A stretch of 5,946 bases of DNA from Acetobacteraceae bacterium (GCA_947475475.1 CANJOG010000138.1:1-5946), one strand, 5' to 3'. Counted from the stretch's first letter, positions 1-5,720 are shown. The notes: generated by a model from the sequence alone, not told the origin. Program-made: numbers and translations.

Positions 1-1
1 A

Positions 2-268
2 GAAATCGTCGGGCTCCCTTACCGCCAAGCCCGCGAGCTATTGATCGGCTCCGGGGCGCGTCCAGCCCGCGTCCCACAGGATGAACGCTTCTGTAGCCAT
101 AGAGCGGATATTTGTGACGCCTATCCCGAGACCGAGGCGTGCGCGGTCGATGGGCGGGCACCCTGTCGCTTCCGCTGGACCACAGGGTCAGGCCGCGAAC
201 TCACGCTCTTCACCGTGGGGGAGGGGATCAATGCACTCATTGTATCCGCAGTGGAGTCGGCACCTTGA
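2..268 (+). CDS. C-terminal part of a cysteine-containing protein of unknown function (5' end outside the window)
   Basis: The reading frame is open from base 2 with no stop until TGA at 266-268, giving at least 88 residues, so this is the tail of a gene that begins upstream. An in-frame TTG at 41 is an internal leucine codon rather than a likely start, because protein-like sequence (GLPYRQARELLIGSGARP) runs across it. The visible pattern is G-PY-xx-AR-x-LI-x-G, then four cysteines (in FCSH, ICDAY, EACAV and PCRF), then a basic/aromatic stretch (RFRWTTGSGREL), and a final hydrophobic strand near ALIVSAV. I recall similar tails with this G-x-PY-x2-AR/YPE-x3-C/PC-x-F layout in uncharacterised proteobacterial proteins, but I cannot name a family. 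Four spaced cysteines would suit disulfides in an exported domain; this is inference, since the signal region is not in the window. That it is a real coding sequence is fairly secure; its function is unknown. Confidence 0.68.
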   Translation, partial: EIVGLPYRQARELLIGSGARPARVPQDERFCSHRADICDAYPETEACAVDGRAPCRFRWTTGSGRELTLFTVGEGINALIVSAVESAP

Positions 269-371
269 TGTGCGCGTGCCTTGTGCCTGAGGGATAACAG
301 TTCCTGTCCTTGGATAGCGTTGCCTCGCCGTTCCGTTGCCGCTACGGGACTCCACCAGCCTGGGGATTGAG

Positions 372-1544
372 ATGAAGCCGCTGAACTCGATTTTGAGTAC
401 AACTGCCGTGACGATCTTCACGGTCATGTCGGCTCTTGCCGTCCAGCACGACGCCATCAATCTCGGGCAGGGTTTTCCTGATACTGAAGGCCCGGCGGAC
501 CTTGTCCGGGCGGCTGCCGATGCCCTGTTCGACGGGCGTAATCAGTATCCGCCGCTCGTTGGCCTGCCCGAACTGCGCCAGGCGGTGTCCGCGGCCAATA
601 AGCGGTTCTATGGGCTGGAAATCGACCCGGCATCGGAAGTGGTGGTCACCTCCGGGGCGACCGAGGCCTTGGCTTCCTGTCTCGCGGCCCTGCTCAATCC
701 GGGCGATGAGGTGGTGCTGATCGAGCCGCTCTACGACACCTATGTGCCGGTGATCCGCCTGCTTGGCGCGATCCCGCGATTGGTGCGCACAATGCCGCCG
801 AACTGGGACCTGCCGCGCACGGAATTGGCCGCCGCCTTTGGGCCGAAGACCAAGGCGATCCTGCTCAATTCGCCGATGAACCCGACCGGCAAGGTGTTCT
901 CCGCCGATGATCTCGCTTTCATCGCCGGGCTGCTGGCCCAGCACGATGCCTATGCGATCTGCGACGAAGTCTATGAGCACCTGACCTTCGACGGTCACGC
1001 GCATATCCCCCTGATGACCCTGCCGGGCATGCGCGAGCGTTGCCTGCGCATTGGCAGTGCCGGCAAGACCTTCTCATTCACCGGCTGGAAGGTCGGCTAT
1101 ATCAGCGGCCCGGCAAGCCTGATTTCAGTGGTGGCCAAGGCGCATCAGAACCTGACCTTCACCACCGCGCCAAACCTTCAGCGCGCCGTGGCACAGGGCC
1201 TGGCGAAGGACGACGCCTATTTCACCGGCCTCGCCATGGGCATGCAGGAGCGGCGGGACCGGCTGGGCGCCGGGCTGGAAGCCGCCGGGTTTGCCGTGCT
1301 GCCGACGCACGGCAGCTATTTCATCACCGCGGATTTCTCGCCGCTCGGCTTCGAGGGCGACGATATCGCCTTCTGCCGCCACATCACCGAACACGCCCGT
1401 GTCGCCGCCATTCCGGTCTCGGCTTTTTATGAAGGCGATGCGCCGCGGCATTTCGCCCGGTTTGCCTTCTGCAAGCGGCCGGAGGTGCTCGATGAGGCGG
1501 TGGCGCGGCTGACGGCGCATTTTCGTCGCAATGCACGGCTCTAA
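372..1544 (+). CDS. PLP-dependent class I/II aminotransferase (kynurenine/methionine aminotransferase-like)
   Basis: The 390-residue cytosolic enzyme is a fold-type I aminotransferase, which moves an amino group between an amino acid and a 2-oxoacid using pyridoxal phosphate. Visible landmarks are the N-terminal substrate-pocket segment INLGQGFPD (29-37), NQYPP (57-61), the cofactor phosphate-binding SGATEAL (94-100), NPTG with N170, CDEVYEH with D198 and Y201 contacting the PLP ring, the Schiff-base lysine K232 in SAGKTFSFTGWKVGY, and R363 in the C-terminal RFAFCKR as the likely carboxylate-binding arginine. The whole catalytic set is intact and the length is normal. The ATG at 372 is chosen because family members usually begin MKPLN and a GGGGA element lies just upstream at 362-366; a TTG at 336 would add 12 unlikely residues. 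The closest described relatives act on kynurenine, methionine, glutamine or aromatic amino acids, but sequence alone does not fix the substrate. The neighbours give no pathway clue. Confidence 0.93.
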   Translation: MKPLNSILSTTAVTIFTVMSALAVQHDAINLGQGFPDTEGPADLVRAAADALFDGRNQYPPLVGLPELRQAVSAANKRFYGLEIDPASEVVVTSGATEALASCLAALLNPGDEVVLIEPLYDTYVPVIRLLGAIPRLVRTMPPNWDLPRTELAAAFGPKTKAILLNSPMNPTGKVFSADDLAFIAGLLAQHDAYAICDEVYEHLTFDGHAHIPLMTLPGMRERCLRIGSAGKTFSFTGWKVGYISGPASLISVVAKAHQNLTFTTAPNLQRAVAQGLAKDDAYFTGLAMGMQERRDRLGAGLEAAGFAVLPTHGSYFITADFSPLGFEGDDIAFCRHITEHARVAAIPVSAFYEGDAPRHFARFAFCKRPEVLDEAVARLTAHFRRNARL

Positions 1545-1570
1545 ACCGCATGAGTGCAGCCGGGATTCCA

Positions 1571-1599
1571 TTGACGGCCAGCGCCGTGTGTCCTACATG
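1571..1599 (+). promoter_or_regulatory. Candidate sigma70-type promoter for tRNA-His
   Basis: TTGACG at 1571-1576 matches five of six bases of the -35 consensus. With a 17-base spacer it is followed by TACATG at 1594-1599, a modest -10 match. Transcription would start near 1606, about 11 bases before the encoded G-1 of the tRNA, which is a suitable short leader for RNase P processing. The site lies in the 72-base gap after the aminotransferase stop. The -10 is weak and the GC-rich surroundings allow chance matches, so this is inference from position and spacing. Confidence 0.45.
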
Positions 1600-1617
1600 C
1601 GGCGCCCTGAACGGATG

Positions 1618-1694
1618 GCGGGCGTAGCTCAGTTGGTTAGAGCGCCAGGTTGTGGTCCTGGATGTCGTGGGTTCGAGACCCATCGCTCGCCCCA
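1618..1694 (+). tRNA. tRNA-His (anticodon GTG)
   Basis: A full cloverleaf can be folded. The acceptor 5' strand is 1618-1624 (GCGGGCG), followed by T8-A9, a D-arm with GCTC/GAGC (1627-1643), and an anticodon stem CCAGG/CCTGG (1645-1649 with 1657-1661). The anticodon loop is TTGTGGT, with GTG at 1652-1654. The variable loop is 1662-1666. The T-arm is GTGGG/CCCAT around loop TTCGAGA (1667-1683), and the acceptor 3' strand is CGCTCGC (1684-1690) with one G-U pair. The discriminator base is C73 at 1691 and the CCA end is encoded at 1692-1694. Base 1617 is G and can serve as the extra G-1 of tRNA-His, pairing with C73, the classical identity element for histidyl-tRNA synthetase; counted in, the mature RNA spans 1617-1694. 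The gene delivers histidine at CAU/CAC codons. Confidence 0.98.
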
Positions 1695-1715
1695 CCGTTC
1701 TTCTCCGAAAATCGC

Positions 1716-2294
1716 ATGACGTACCTTGCCGCGATCATCCTGGCGGGTGGCGCCGCGCGCCGTTTGGGCGGGGTGGACAAGCCGCTGCTGGAGATTCGCG
1801 GGCGGACCATCCTGGCACGCACGCTCGACGCCCTGCGTTGCGAGACATCGCTGATTGCGCTGGCCGCCAATGGGGATCCGGCGCGGTATGCGGCGTATCC
1901 CCTGCCCGTGGTGGATGACGGCGCGCTGGCCGGCGAGGGGCCGCTGGCGGGCATCCTGGCAGGGCTGGAATGGGCGGACCGGCAGGGAGCGGAGGCGCTG
2001 CTCACTGTCGCCGGCGACATGCCCTTCCTGCCGTCCGGACTCGCCGCCGCGCTGTCGCCCAGCCCGTCTTTCGCCGCCACTGGCGGGCAGGACCATCCGG
2101 TGATCGCCCTCTGGCCGGTCGCACTGCTCGGCACACTGGACGCCTGGATGGTGAGAAGCGAGAGCCGGTCGGTGCGCGCCTTCGCCGCCGCGATCGGCGC
2201 GCGGGCGGTGGACTTCGCCGATGCCAGTCTCTTCGCCAATGTGAACACGCCCGAAGACCTCGCCGAGGCGCGGCGCAGGGCGGCGGAGGGCTGA
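1716..2294 (+). CDS. mobA: Molybdenum cofactor guanylyltransferase MobA
   Basis: MobA transfers GMP from GTP to molybdopterin-molybdenum, making the bis-MGD-type cofactor needed by enzymes of the DMSO reductase family; it is cytosolic. The 192-residue protein has the nucleotidyltransferase signature LAGGAARRLGGVDKP at 9-23 (glycine-rich GTP loop plus K22), EGPLAGILAGLEW at 74-86, the metal-binding VAGDMPFLP around D101, and the near-C-terminal NVNTPEDLAEA typical of MobA. The length is normal for the family. ATG 1716 puts the LAGG loop at the usual distance from the N terminus; the frame is open further upstream but that part overlaps the tRNA. There is no clear Shine-Dalgarno sequence before the ATG (only CGAAAA). 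The gene begins 21 nt after the tRNA-His CCA end and may be transcribed with it. Other nucleotidyltransferases of this fold (for example MocA-like CTP enzymes) are less likely given the NVNTPEDL tail. Confidence 0.93.
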   Translation: MTYLAAIILAGGAARRLGGVDKPLLEIRGRTILARTLDALRCETSLIALAANGDPARYAAYPLPVVDDGALAGEGPLAGILAGLEWADRQGAEALLTVAGDMPFLPSGLAAALSPSPSFAATGGQDHPVIALWPVALLGTLDAWMVRSESRSVRAFAAAIGARAVDFADASLFANVNTPEDLAEARRRAAEG

Positions 2295-2333
2295 CATCGT
2301 TGTATCGGGGCGGGCCAGAGCGCATCATCGCCC

Positions 2334-2990
2334 ATGCCGTATGAACCGCTCGCCGGCTTCATCTATGCCCTGGTGGCCCTGCTCGTGATCATCGATCCGC
2401 CTGGCACTGCCGTGATCTTCGCCGGCATGACCACGCGGGACTCGCCGACGGAACGCAAGGTCCAGGCAATCCGCGCCTGCATCATCGCCTATATCGTGCT
2501 GGCGGCTTTTGGCCTGGGCGGAGGGGCGCTGCTCTCAGGGCTCGGAATCGGCCTGCCGGCCATGAAGGTCGCCGGCGGCATCCTGCTGTTCATCGCGGCC
2601 GCCGATATGGTGACCGCCCGTGGCACAACTGCCCGTGGCGCCCTGCGCGGGACCCGGGATGAACGCGCGGCTGCGATGCAGCCGGACCAGGATATCAGTG
2701 TTTTCCCGCTGGCCATTCCGCTGATCGCCGGGCCCGGTGCGATGACCACCATGGTGCTGCTGCGCTCCCAGGCCGGGCAAGGATGGGTGGGATCGATTGC
2801 AATCCAGCTGGCACTTCTTGTTGCCCTGTTGGTGACTCTTGGTGGCCTGCTCATGGCCCGATGGATCGCGCGGCTGCTGGGCGAGACCGGAGCGAGCGTG
2901 TTCGGGCGTGTGCTTGGTGTCATTCTGGCAGCGCTGGCCGCGCAGATTACGCTGGACGGAGTGCGGCAAAGCCTTGGCTCCGGCGGTTGA
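2334..2990 (+). CDS. MarC family (UPF0056) integral membrane protein
   Basis: This 218-residue inner-membrane protein has about six hydrophobic segments, near residues 8-31, 46-70, 73-94, 123-143, 149-175 and 186-208. Family hallmarks are the first-helix motif LVIIDPPGTAVIF (17-29), the proline/glycine-rich second-half motif ISVFPLAIPLIAGPGAMTTMVLL starting at 121, and a variable charged loop between the two halves (about 95-120). The two related P-G motifs suggest an inverted-repeat transporter-like architecture, which is inference. The transport substrate is unknown; E. coli MarC was named from the mar locus but was later shown not to cause multiple antibiotic resistance. ATG 2334 places the first helix correctly, though no strong Shine-Dalgarno sequence precedes it. 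The gene starts 39 nt after mobA, so the two may be co-transcribed; I know of no functional link between them. Confidence 0.92.
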   Translation: MPYEPLAGFIYALVALLVIIDPPGTAVIFAGMTTRDSPTERKVQAIRACIIAYIVLAAFGLGGGALLSGLGIGLPAMKVAGGILLFIAAADMVTARGTTARGALRGTRDERAAAMQPDQDISVFPLAIPLIAGPGAMTTMVLLRSQAGQGWVGSIAIQLALLVALLVTLGGLLMARWIARLLGETGASVFGRVLGVILAALAAQITLDGVRQSLGSGG

Positions 2991-2994
2991 GAGA

Positions 2995-3020
2995 GGTGGT
3001 GGTAATATAATACCACCACC
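2995..3020. promoter_or_regulatory. Perfect 10-bp inverted repeat with a TATAAT box across its centre, ahead of rplM
   Basis: GGTGGTGGTA at 2995-3004 is the exact reverse complement of TACCACCACC at 3011-3020, separated by six bases (ATATAA). A perfect -10 hexamer, TATAAT, lies at 3006-3011 on the + strand, spanning the loop and the first base of the right arm. No good -35 sits at 16-18 bases; TTGAGA at 2987-2992 is only 13 bases away. The repeat starts 5 bases after the marC stop and ends 67 bases before the rplM start. There is no T-run on either side, so it is not a typical intrinsic terminator. It may be a promoter-operator for rplM-rpsI, or an RNA hairpin at the marC mRNA end or in the rplM leader. 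The inverted repeat is seen directly; its role is inference. Confidence 0.5.
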
Positions 3021-3087
3021 ACAAACAGCTTGACGGGGCGTCATTTCACCGCCAAAAGCCGCCGACTTTTCCAAGAGGATCTACGAG

Positions 3088-3552
3088 ATGAAGACTACTC
3101 TCTCGCTGAAGCCTGCGGAGGTGAAGAAGGACTGGGTGCTGATCGACGCTGAAGGTGTCGTTCTTGGCCGCCTGGCTACCATCATCGCCACCCGCCTGCG
3201 CGGCAAGCACAAGCCCCAGTTCACCCCGCATGTCGATTGCGGCGACAATGTCATTGTCGTCAACGCCGACAAGGTGCACGTGACCGGCAACAAGGCCGAC
3301 CAGGCCATCCTGTATTACCACACGGGCTATGCCGGTGGCATCAAGGGCCGCTCGATCCGTCAGCGCCTTGAGTCCAAGCACCCGGAACGCGTGCTTGAGA
3401 AGGCCGTTGAGCGCATGATCACGCGCGGCCCGCTGCAGCGCGCGCAGATGAAGCATCTCTACATCTATGCCGGCACAGCGCATCCGCATGACGGCCAGCA
3501 GCCCAAGCCGCTGGACGTTGCGGCACTCAATCCGAAGAACAAGAGGGCCTGA
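3088..3552 (+). CDS. rplM: 50S ribosomal protein L13
   Basis: L13 is an early-assembling protein of the large ribosomal subunit that binds 23S rRNA. The 154-residue product has WVLIDAEGVVLGRLAT (16-31), the basic RGKHKPQFTPHVDCGD (38-53), VIVVNADKVHVTGNK (55-69), the YHTGYAGGIKGRS segment, and the helix ERVLEKAVERMITRGPLQRAQMKHLYIYAGTAHPH (in two parts), all typical of bacterial L13. It is about a dozen residues longer than the 142-residue E. coli protein, mostly at the C terminus. The ATG at 3088 has a good Shine-Dalgarno sequence, AAGAGGA at 3073-3079, eight bases upstream. It is the first gene of a two-gene operon with rpsI, the usual bacterial arrangement. In E. coli L13 represses translation of this operon through the rplM leader; whether that happens here cannot be told from sequence. 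Confidence 0.99.
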   Translation: MKTTLSLKPAEVKKDWVLIDAEGVVLGRLATIIATRLRGKHKPQFTPHVDCGDNVIVVNADKVHVTGNKADQAILYYHTGYAGGIKGRSIRQRLESKHPERVLEKAVERMITRGPLQRAQMKHLYIYAGTAHPHDGQQPKPLDVAALNPKNKRA

Positions 3553-3554
3553 GC

Positions 3555-4046
3555 ATGTCCGGAACACAGACCCGCACGCTGGCCGATCTTAAGGATCTGC
3601 CCGTTGCTTCTCCGGCCGCCGCCGCCGAGACGGTGGTGCGCGAGCCCAAGCGCGATGAATTCGGCCGCTCCTACGCGACCGGTCGCCGCAAGAACGCTGT
3701 TGCCCGCGTCTGGATCAAGCCGGGCAAGGGCGAGATCACGGTGAATGGCCGCAAGGTTGGCGTCTATTTCGCCCGCCCCGTGCTGCGCATGCTGCTCACT
3801 CAGCCCTTCCTGGTTGCCGATCGCTACAACCAGTTCGACGTGACCTGCACTGTTGTCGGTGGCGGCCTCTCCGGCCAGGCCGGCGCGGTACGCCACGGCA
3901 TCAGCCGCGCGCTGACCTACTACGAGCCGAACCTGCGTCCGATCCTCAAGGTCGCAGGCTTCCTCACCCGCGATAGCCGCGTGGTCGAGCGCAAGAAATA
4001 CGGCAAGGCCAAGGCCCGCCGGAGCTTCCAGTTCAGCAAGCGCTGA
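3555..4046 (+). CDS. rpsI: 30S ribosomal protein S9
   Basis: S9 sits in the head of the small ribosomal subunit, and its C-terminal tail reaches the P-site tRNA. The product has 163 residues against 130 in E. coli. The extra length is an alanine-rich N-terminal extension (about residues 1-38) before the conserved YATGRRKNAVARVWIKPGKG (40-59). The S9 signature GGGLSGQAGAVRHGISRAL is at 102-120, and the protein ends in the invariant SKR tail whose final arginine contacts P-site tRNA. Such N-terminal extensions are, to my knowledge, common in alphaproteobacterial S9. The start ATG lies 2 nt after the rplM stop, with AAGAGGG at 3541-3547 inside the end of rplM as the likely ribosome-binding site, so the two genes are translationally close and co-transcribed. 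A strong intrinsic terminator follows. Confidence 0.99.
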   Translation: MSGTQTRTLADLKDLPVASPAAAAETVVREPKRDEFGRSYATGRRKNAVARVWIKPGKGEITVNGRKVGVYFARPVLRMLLTQPFLVADRYNQFDVTCTVVGGGLSGQAGAVRHGISRALTYYEPNLRPILKVAGFLTRDSRVVERKKYGKAKARRSFQFSKR

Positions 4047-4052
4047 TCTGGG

Positions 4053-4068
4053 ATTTCCAGCCGGAAAT
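4053..4068 (+). other. Small hairpin between the rpsI stop and the terminator
   Basis: ATTTCC (4053-4058) can pair with GGAAAT (4063-4068) around a four-base loop, AGCC. It starts six bases after the rpsI stop and is separated by three bases from the terminator stem. It may help protect the 3' end of the operon mRNA, but a six-base stem could also be chance. Confidence 0.3.
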
Positions 4069-4071
4069 GCG

Positions 4072-4105
4072 AAAGGGCCATGCGCGAGCATGGCCCTTTT
4101 TCTTT
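4072..4105 (+). terminator. Rho-independent terminator of the rplM-rpsI operon
   Basis: AAAGGGCCATGC (4072-4083) pairs perfectly over 12 bases with GCATGGCCCTTT (4088-4099) around the loop GCGA, a stable GNRA-type tetraloop. The T-rich run TTTTT-C-TTT (4097-4105) follows, overlapping the last bases of the stem. It begins 25 bases after the rpsI stop. The A-tract on the left and T-tract on the right mean it could partly work in both directions, but no gene is seen on the other strand. It separates the ribosomal operon from argC, which therefore probably has its own promoter between about 4106 and 4167, although I could not pick out convincing hexamers there. Confidence 0.93.
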
Positions 4106-4167
4106 GCGCGGATCAGCTCTCCGCAGTCCGGACTTTACGCCTCGCGCGACCATCCCCATTCTCCGTC

Positions 4168-4175
4168 TTAAGGAG
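4168..4175 (+). promoter_or_regulatory. Strong Shine-Dalgarno sequence that sets the argC start
   Basis: TTAAGGAG at 4168-4175 lies nine bases before ATG 4185. It contains a near-complete anti-16S match and favours 4185 over the in-frame ATG at 4080, which lies inside the rpsI terminator stem. Confidence 0.85.
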
Positions 4176-4184
4176 CGCAAACCG

Positions 4185-5138
4185 ATGACCCAGACCTACC
4201 GCGTATTCATCGATGGCGAAGCCGGCACCACGGGGCTTGGCATTCGCGAGCGCCTGGATGGCATGGCCGGTATCGAACTGCGCAGCATTGCCCCGGATCG
4301 CCGCAAGGACCCGGACGCGCGGCGCGAGATGATGGAACAGGTCGATCTGGTGGTGCTCTGCCTGCCCGATGACGCGGCGAAGGAATCGGCGGCGCTGGCG
4401 GCCTCGCTTGGCACGAAAGCGCCCAAGCTGCTGGACGCCAGCACGGCGCATCGTGTCGATCCGGACTGGGCTTACGGTTTTGCCGAATTGCATGCGGGGC
4501 AGGGGACCCGCATCGCCGCCGCCGCGCGGGTCGCCAATCCGGGCTGCTATCCGACCGGTGCCATCGCGCTGATCCGCCCGCTGGTCGATGCCGGCGTGCT
4601 GCCCGATGATTATCCGATCGCAGTCAATGCGGTGTCCGGCTATTCCGGCGGCGGCAAGTCGATGATCGAGGCGCATGAGAAAGCTGGCGGCCCGTCCTTC
4701 GAACTCTACGCTCTTGGGCTGGAGCACAAGCACCTGCCGGAGATGCAGTTCTATTCCCGCCTGACACGCCGGCCGATCTTTGTTCCCTCGGTGGGGCATT
4801 TCCGCCAGGGGATGCTGGTCTCCGTGCCGCTGCATCTCGATGCACTGCGCGGCGTGTTCGGGCCGGAAATCCTGTTCGACATCCTTGAAGGTCATTACCC
4901 GCAAGGCGGCCAGGTTCGCGTGCTGCCGCCGAGCGATGGCGGCCGCATCGAGGCGGAGGATCTGAACGACACGGACCTGATGGAACTGCGCGTGTTCGGC
5001 AATGAGAAGCGCGGCCAGGCGGTGCTGGTGGCGCGGCTCGACAATCTCGGCAAGGGCGCCTCGGGAGCAGCGGTGCAGAATCTGCGCCTGATGCTCGGGC
5101 TGGATAAGCCGGCGGCGCTGGAACACGCGCATGCCTGA
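4185..5138 (+). CDS. argC: N-acetyl-gamma-glutamyl-phosphate reductase, type 2 (ArgC)
   Basis: ArgC carries out the NADPH-dependent reduction of N-acetylglutamyl 5-phosphate to N-acetylglutamate 5-semialdehyde, the third step of arginine (ornithine) synthesis, in the cytosol. The 317-residue protein starts with the Rossmann segment YRVFIDGEAGTTGLGIRERL, in which DGEAGTTG replaces the GASGYTG of the long type-1 enzymes and marks the short type-2 subfamily. Further landmarks are VVLCLPDDAAKE (about 55-66), LLDASTAHR, the catalytic cysteine C121 in ANPGCYPTGA, SGYSGGGK, the catalytic-region histidines in LEHKHLPEM (H181, H183), and VGHFRQGMLVSVPLHL. Length is normal and all key residues are present. 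The terminator upstream makes it the first gene of a new unit, and its end overlaps the next gene by 8 nt. A position after rplM-rpsI is, to my knowledge, common in Alphaproteobacteria. Confidence 0.97.
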   Translation: MTQTYRVFIDGEAGTTGLGIRERLDGMAGIELRSIAPDRRKDPDARREMMEQVDLVVLCLPDDAAKESAALAASLGTKAPKLLDASTAHRVDPDWAYGFAELHAGQGTRIAAAARVANPGCYPTGAIALIRPLVDAGVLPDDYPIAVNAVSGYSGGGKSMIEAHEKAGGPSFELYALGLEHKHLPEMQFYSRLTRRPIFVPSVGHFRQGMLVSVPLHLDALRGVFGPEILFDILEGHYPQGGQVRVLPPSDGGRIEAEDLNDTDLMELRVFGNEKRGQAVLVARLDNLGKGASGAAVQNLRLMLGLDKPAALEHAHA

Positions 5139-5697
5139 CGACCGGCCGGGTAGCACAGGCGCGCATGTGCCGACGCTGTATCGCTTCGAGGATGCCTTCC
5201 CGAATATCGCACCTGACGCCTATGTGGCGCCGACCGCGGTGATCATCGGGGATGTGACGATCGGGCCGAAAAGCAGCGTCTGGTATCATTGCGTGCTGCG
5301 TGGCGACACGAATTTCATCCGCATCGGCGCCCGTTCCAACATTCAGGACGGCACGGTGCTGCATGTAAACCGCGCCCGCTTCCCCTGCCTGATCGGCGAT
5401 GACGTCACGGTTGGCCACGCGGCCGTGATCCATGCCTGCACGCTGGAAAACCGCGCCTTTGTCGGCATCCAGGCGACCGTGCTGGATGGCGCGGTGATCG
5501 AGGAGGGCGGCATGCTGGCCGCCCATGCGCTGCTGACGCCGGGCAAGCGGGTCGGCAAGCTCGAGCTCTGGGCGGGCGCGCCGGCCAAGCTGGTGCGGCG
5601 GCTCACCCCGGAGGAGCGCGCCGGCTTCGATGCGACCACCCGCCATTACGTGGACCTGGCGGAGCGGCACCGCGTTGGGGCATCACCGCTGCGATAA
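5131..5697 (+). CDS. Gamma-carbonic anhydrase family protein (left-handed beta-helix, hexapeptide repeats)
   Basis: The 188-residue protein resembles the YrdA/CaiE/PaaY group of gamma-class carbonic anhydrase homologues, which form trimers of left-handed beta-helices with a metal at each subunit interface. Hexapeptide-type repeats run from about residue 30 to 140 (for example APTAVIIGDVTIGPKSSVWY and LIGDDVTVGHAAVIHACTLENRAFVG), followed by a C-terminal helix (TPEERAGFDATTRHYVDLAERHR). The three expected metal-binding histidines are H78, H96 and H101; R57, D59 and Q72 match other active-site positions of the class. The acidic proton-shuttle loop of the Methanosarcina enzyme Cam is not evident, as in many bacterial homologues, so real carbonic anhydrase activity is uncertain; an acyltransferase-like role is less likely. 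The ATG at 5131 overlaps the argC stop in ATGCCTGA, suggesting translational coupling; it has no clear Shine-Dalgarno sequence of its own. An in-frame GTG at 5167 is an alternative start that would remove 12 poorly conserved residues. Confidence 0.93.
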   Translation: MPDDRPGSTGAHVPTLYRFEDAFPNIAPDAYVAPTAVIIGDVTIGPKSSVWYHCVLRGDTNFIRIGARSNIQDGTVLHVNRARFPCLIGDDVTVGHAAVIHACTLENRAFVGIQATVLDGAVIEEGGMLAAHALLTPGKRVGKLELWAGAPAKLVRRLTPEERAGFDATTRHYVDLAERHRVGASPLR

Positions 5698-5720
5698 GAC
5701 GACTGTCTCTGGGAGGGATC

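Noticed and set aside
269..371. Gap before the aminotransferase, searched for a promoter, terminator or small gene
   Set aside because: No -35/-10 pair with acceptable spacing, no stem followed by a T-run, and no open frame with a ribosome-binding site were found.
342..1004. - strand frame (220 codons) opposite the aminotransferase
   Set aside because: The + strand encodes a complete aminotransferase with all catalytic residues, and the antisense product has no family features.
1581..1605. Hairpin GCGCCG...CGGCGC after the aminotransferase stop, a possible terminator
   Set aside because: The stem is extended by two G-U wobbles and no T-run follows (CCTGAACGG), so it does not look like an intrinsic terminator. 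It also overlaps the candidate tRNA promoter spacer and -10. It might stabilise the mRNA end but cannot be claimed.
3030..3035. TTGACG as a -35 box for rplM
   Set aside because: The hexamer is good, but the bases 16-18 downstream (CCAAAAG region) make a poor -10. It may matter only if the -10 is atypical.
4125..4134. Ten-base palindrome AGTCCGGACT in the argC leader
   Set aside because: A perfect 10-base palindrome is expected several times by chance in a window this size. It lacks flanking symmetry or a nearby promoter to support an operator.
4080..4184. Upstream in-frame ATG at 4080 as the argC start
   Set aside because: It would add 35 residues encoded by the terminator hairpin and spacer, without family similarity. 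The strong Shine-Dalgarno sequence at 4168-4175 points to 4185.
4113..5156. Another - strand frame (347 codons) covering argC
   Set aside because: It is an antisense shadow of argC with low-complexity histidine/arginine/alanine-rich translation and no start context.
4624..5670. Long open frame (348 codons) on the - strand opposite argC and the gamma-CA gene
   Set aside because: It lies antisense to two clearly identified genes, its translation is rich in arginine, alanine and proline with no recognisable motif, and it spans both genes. It is the usual shadow of GC-rich coding sequence.
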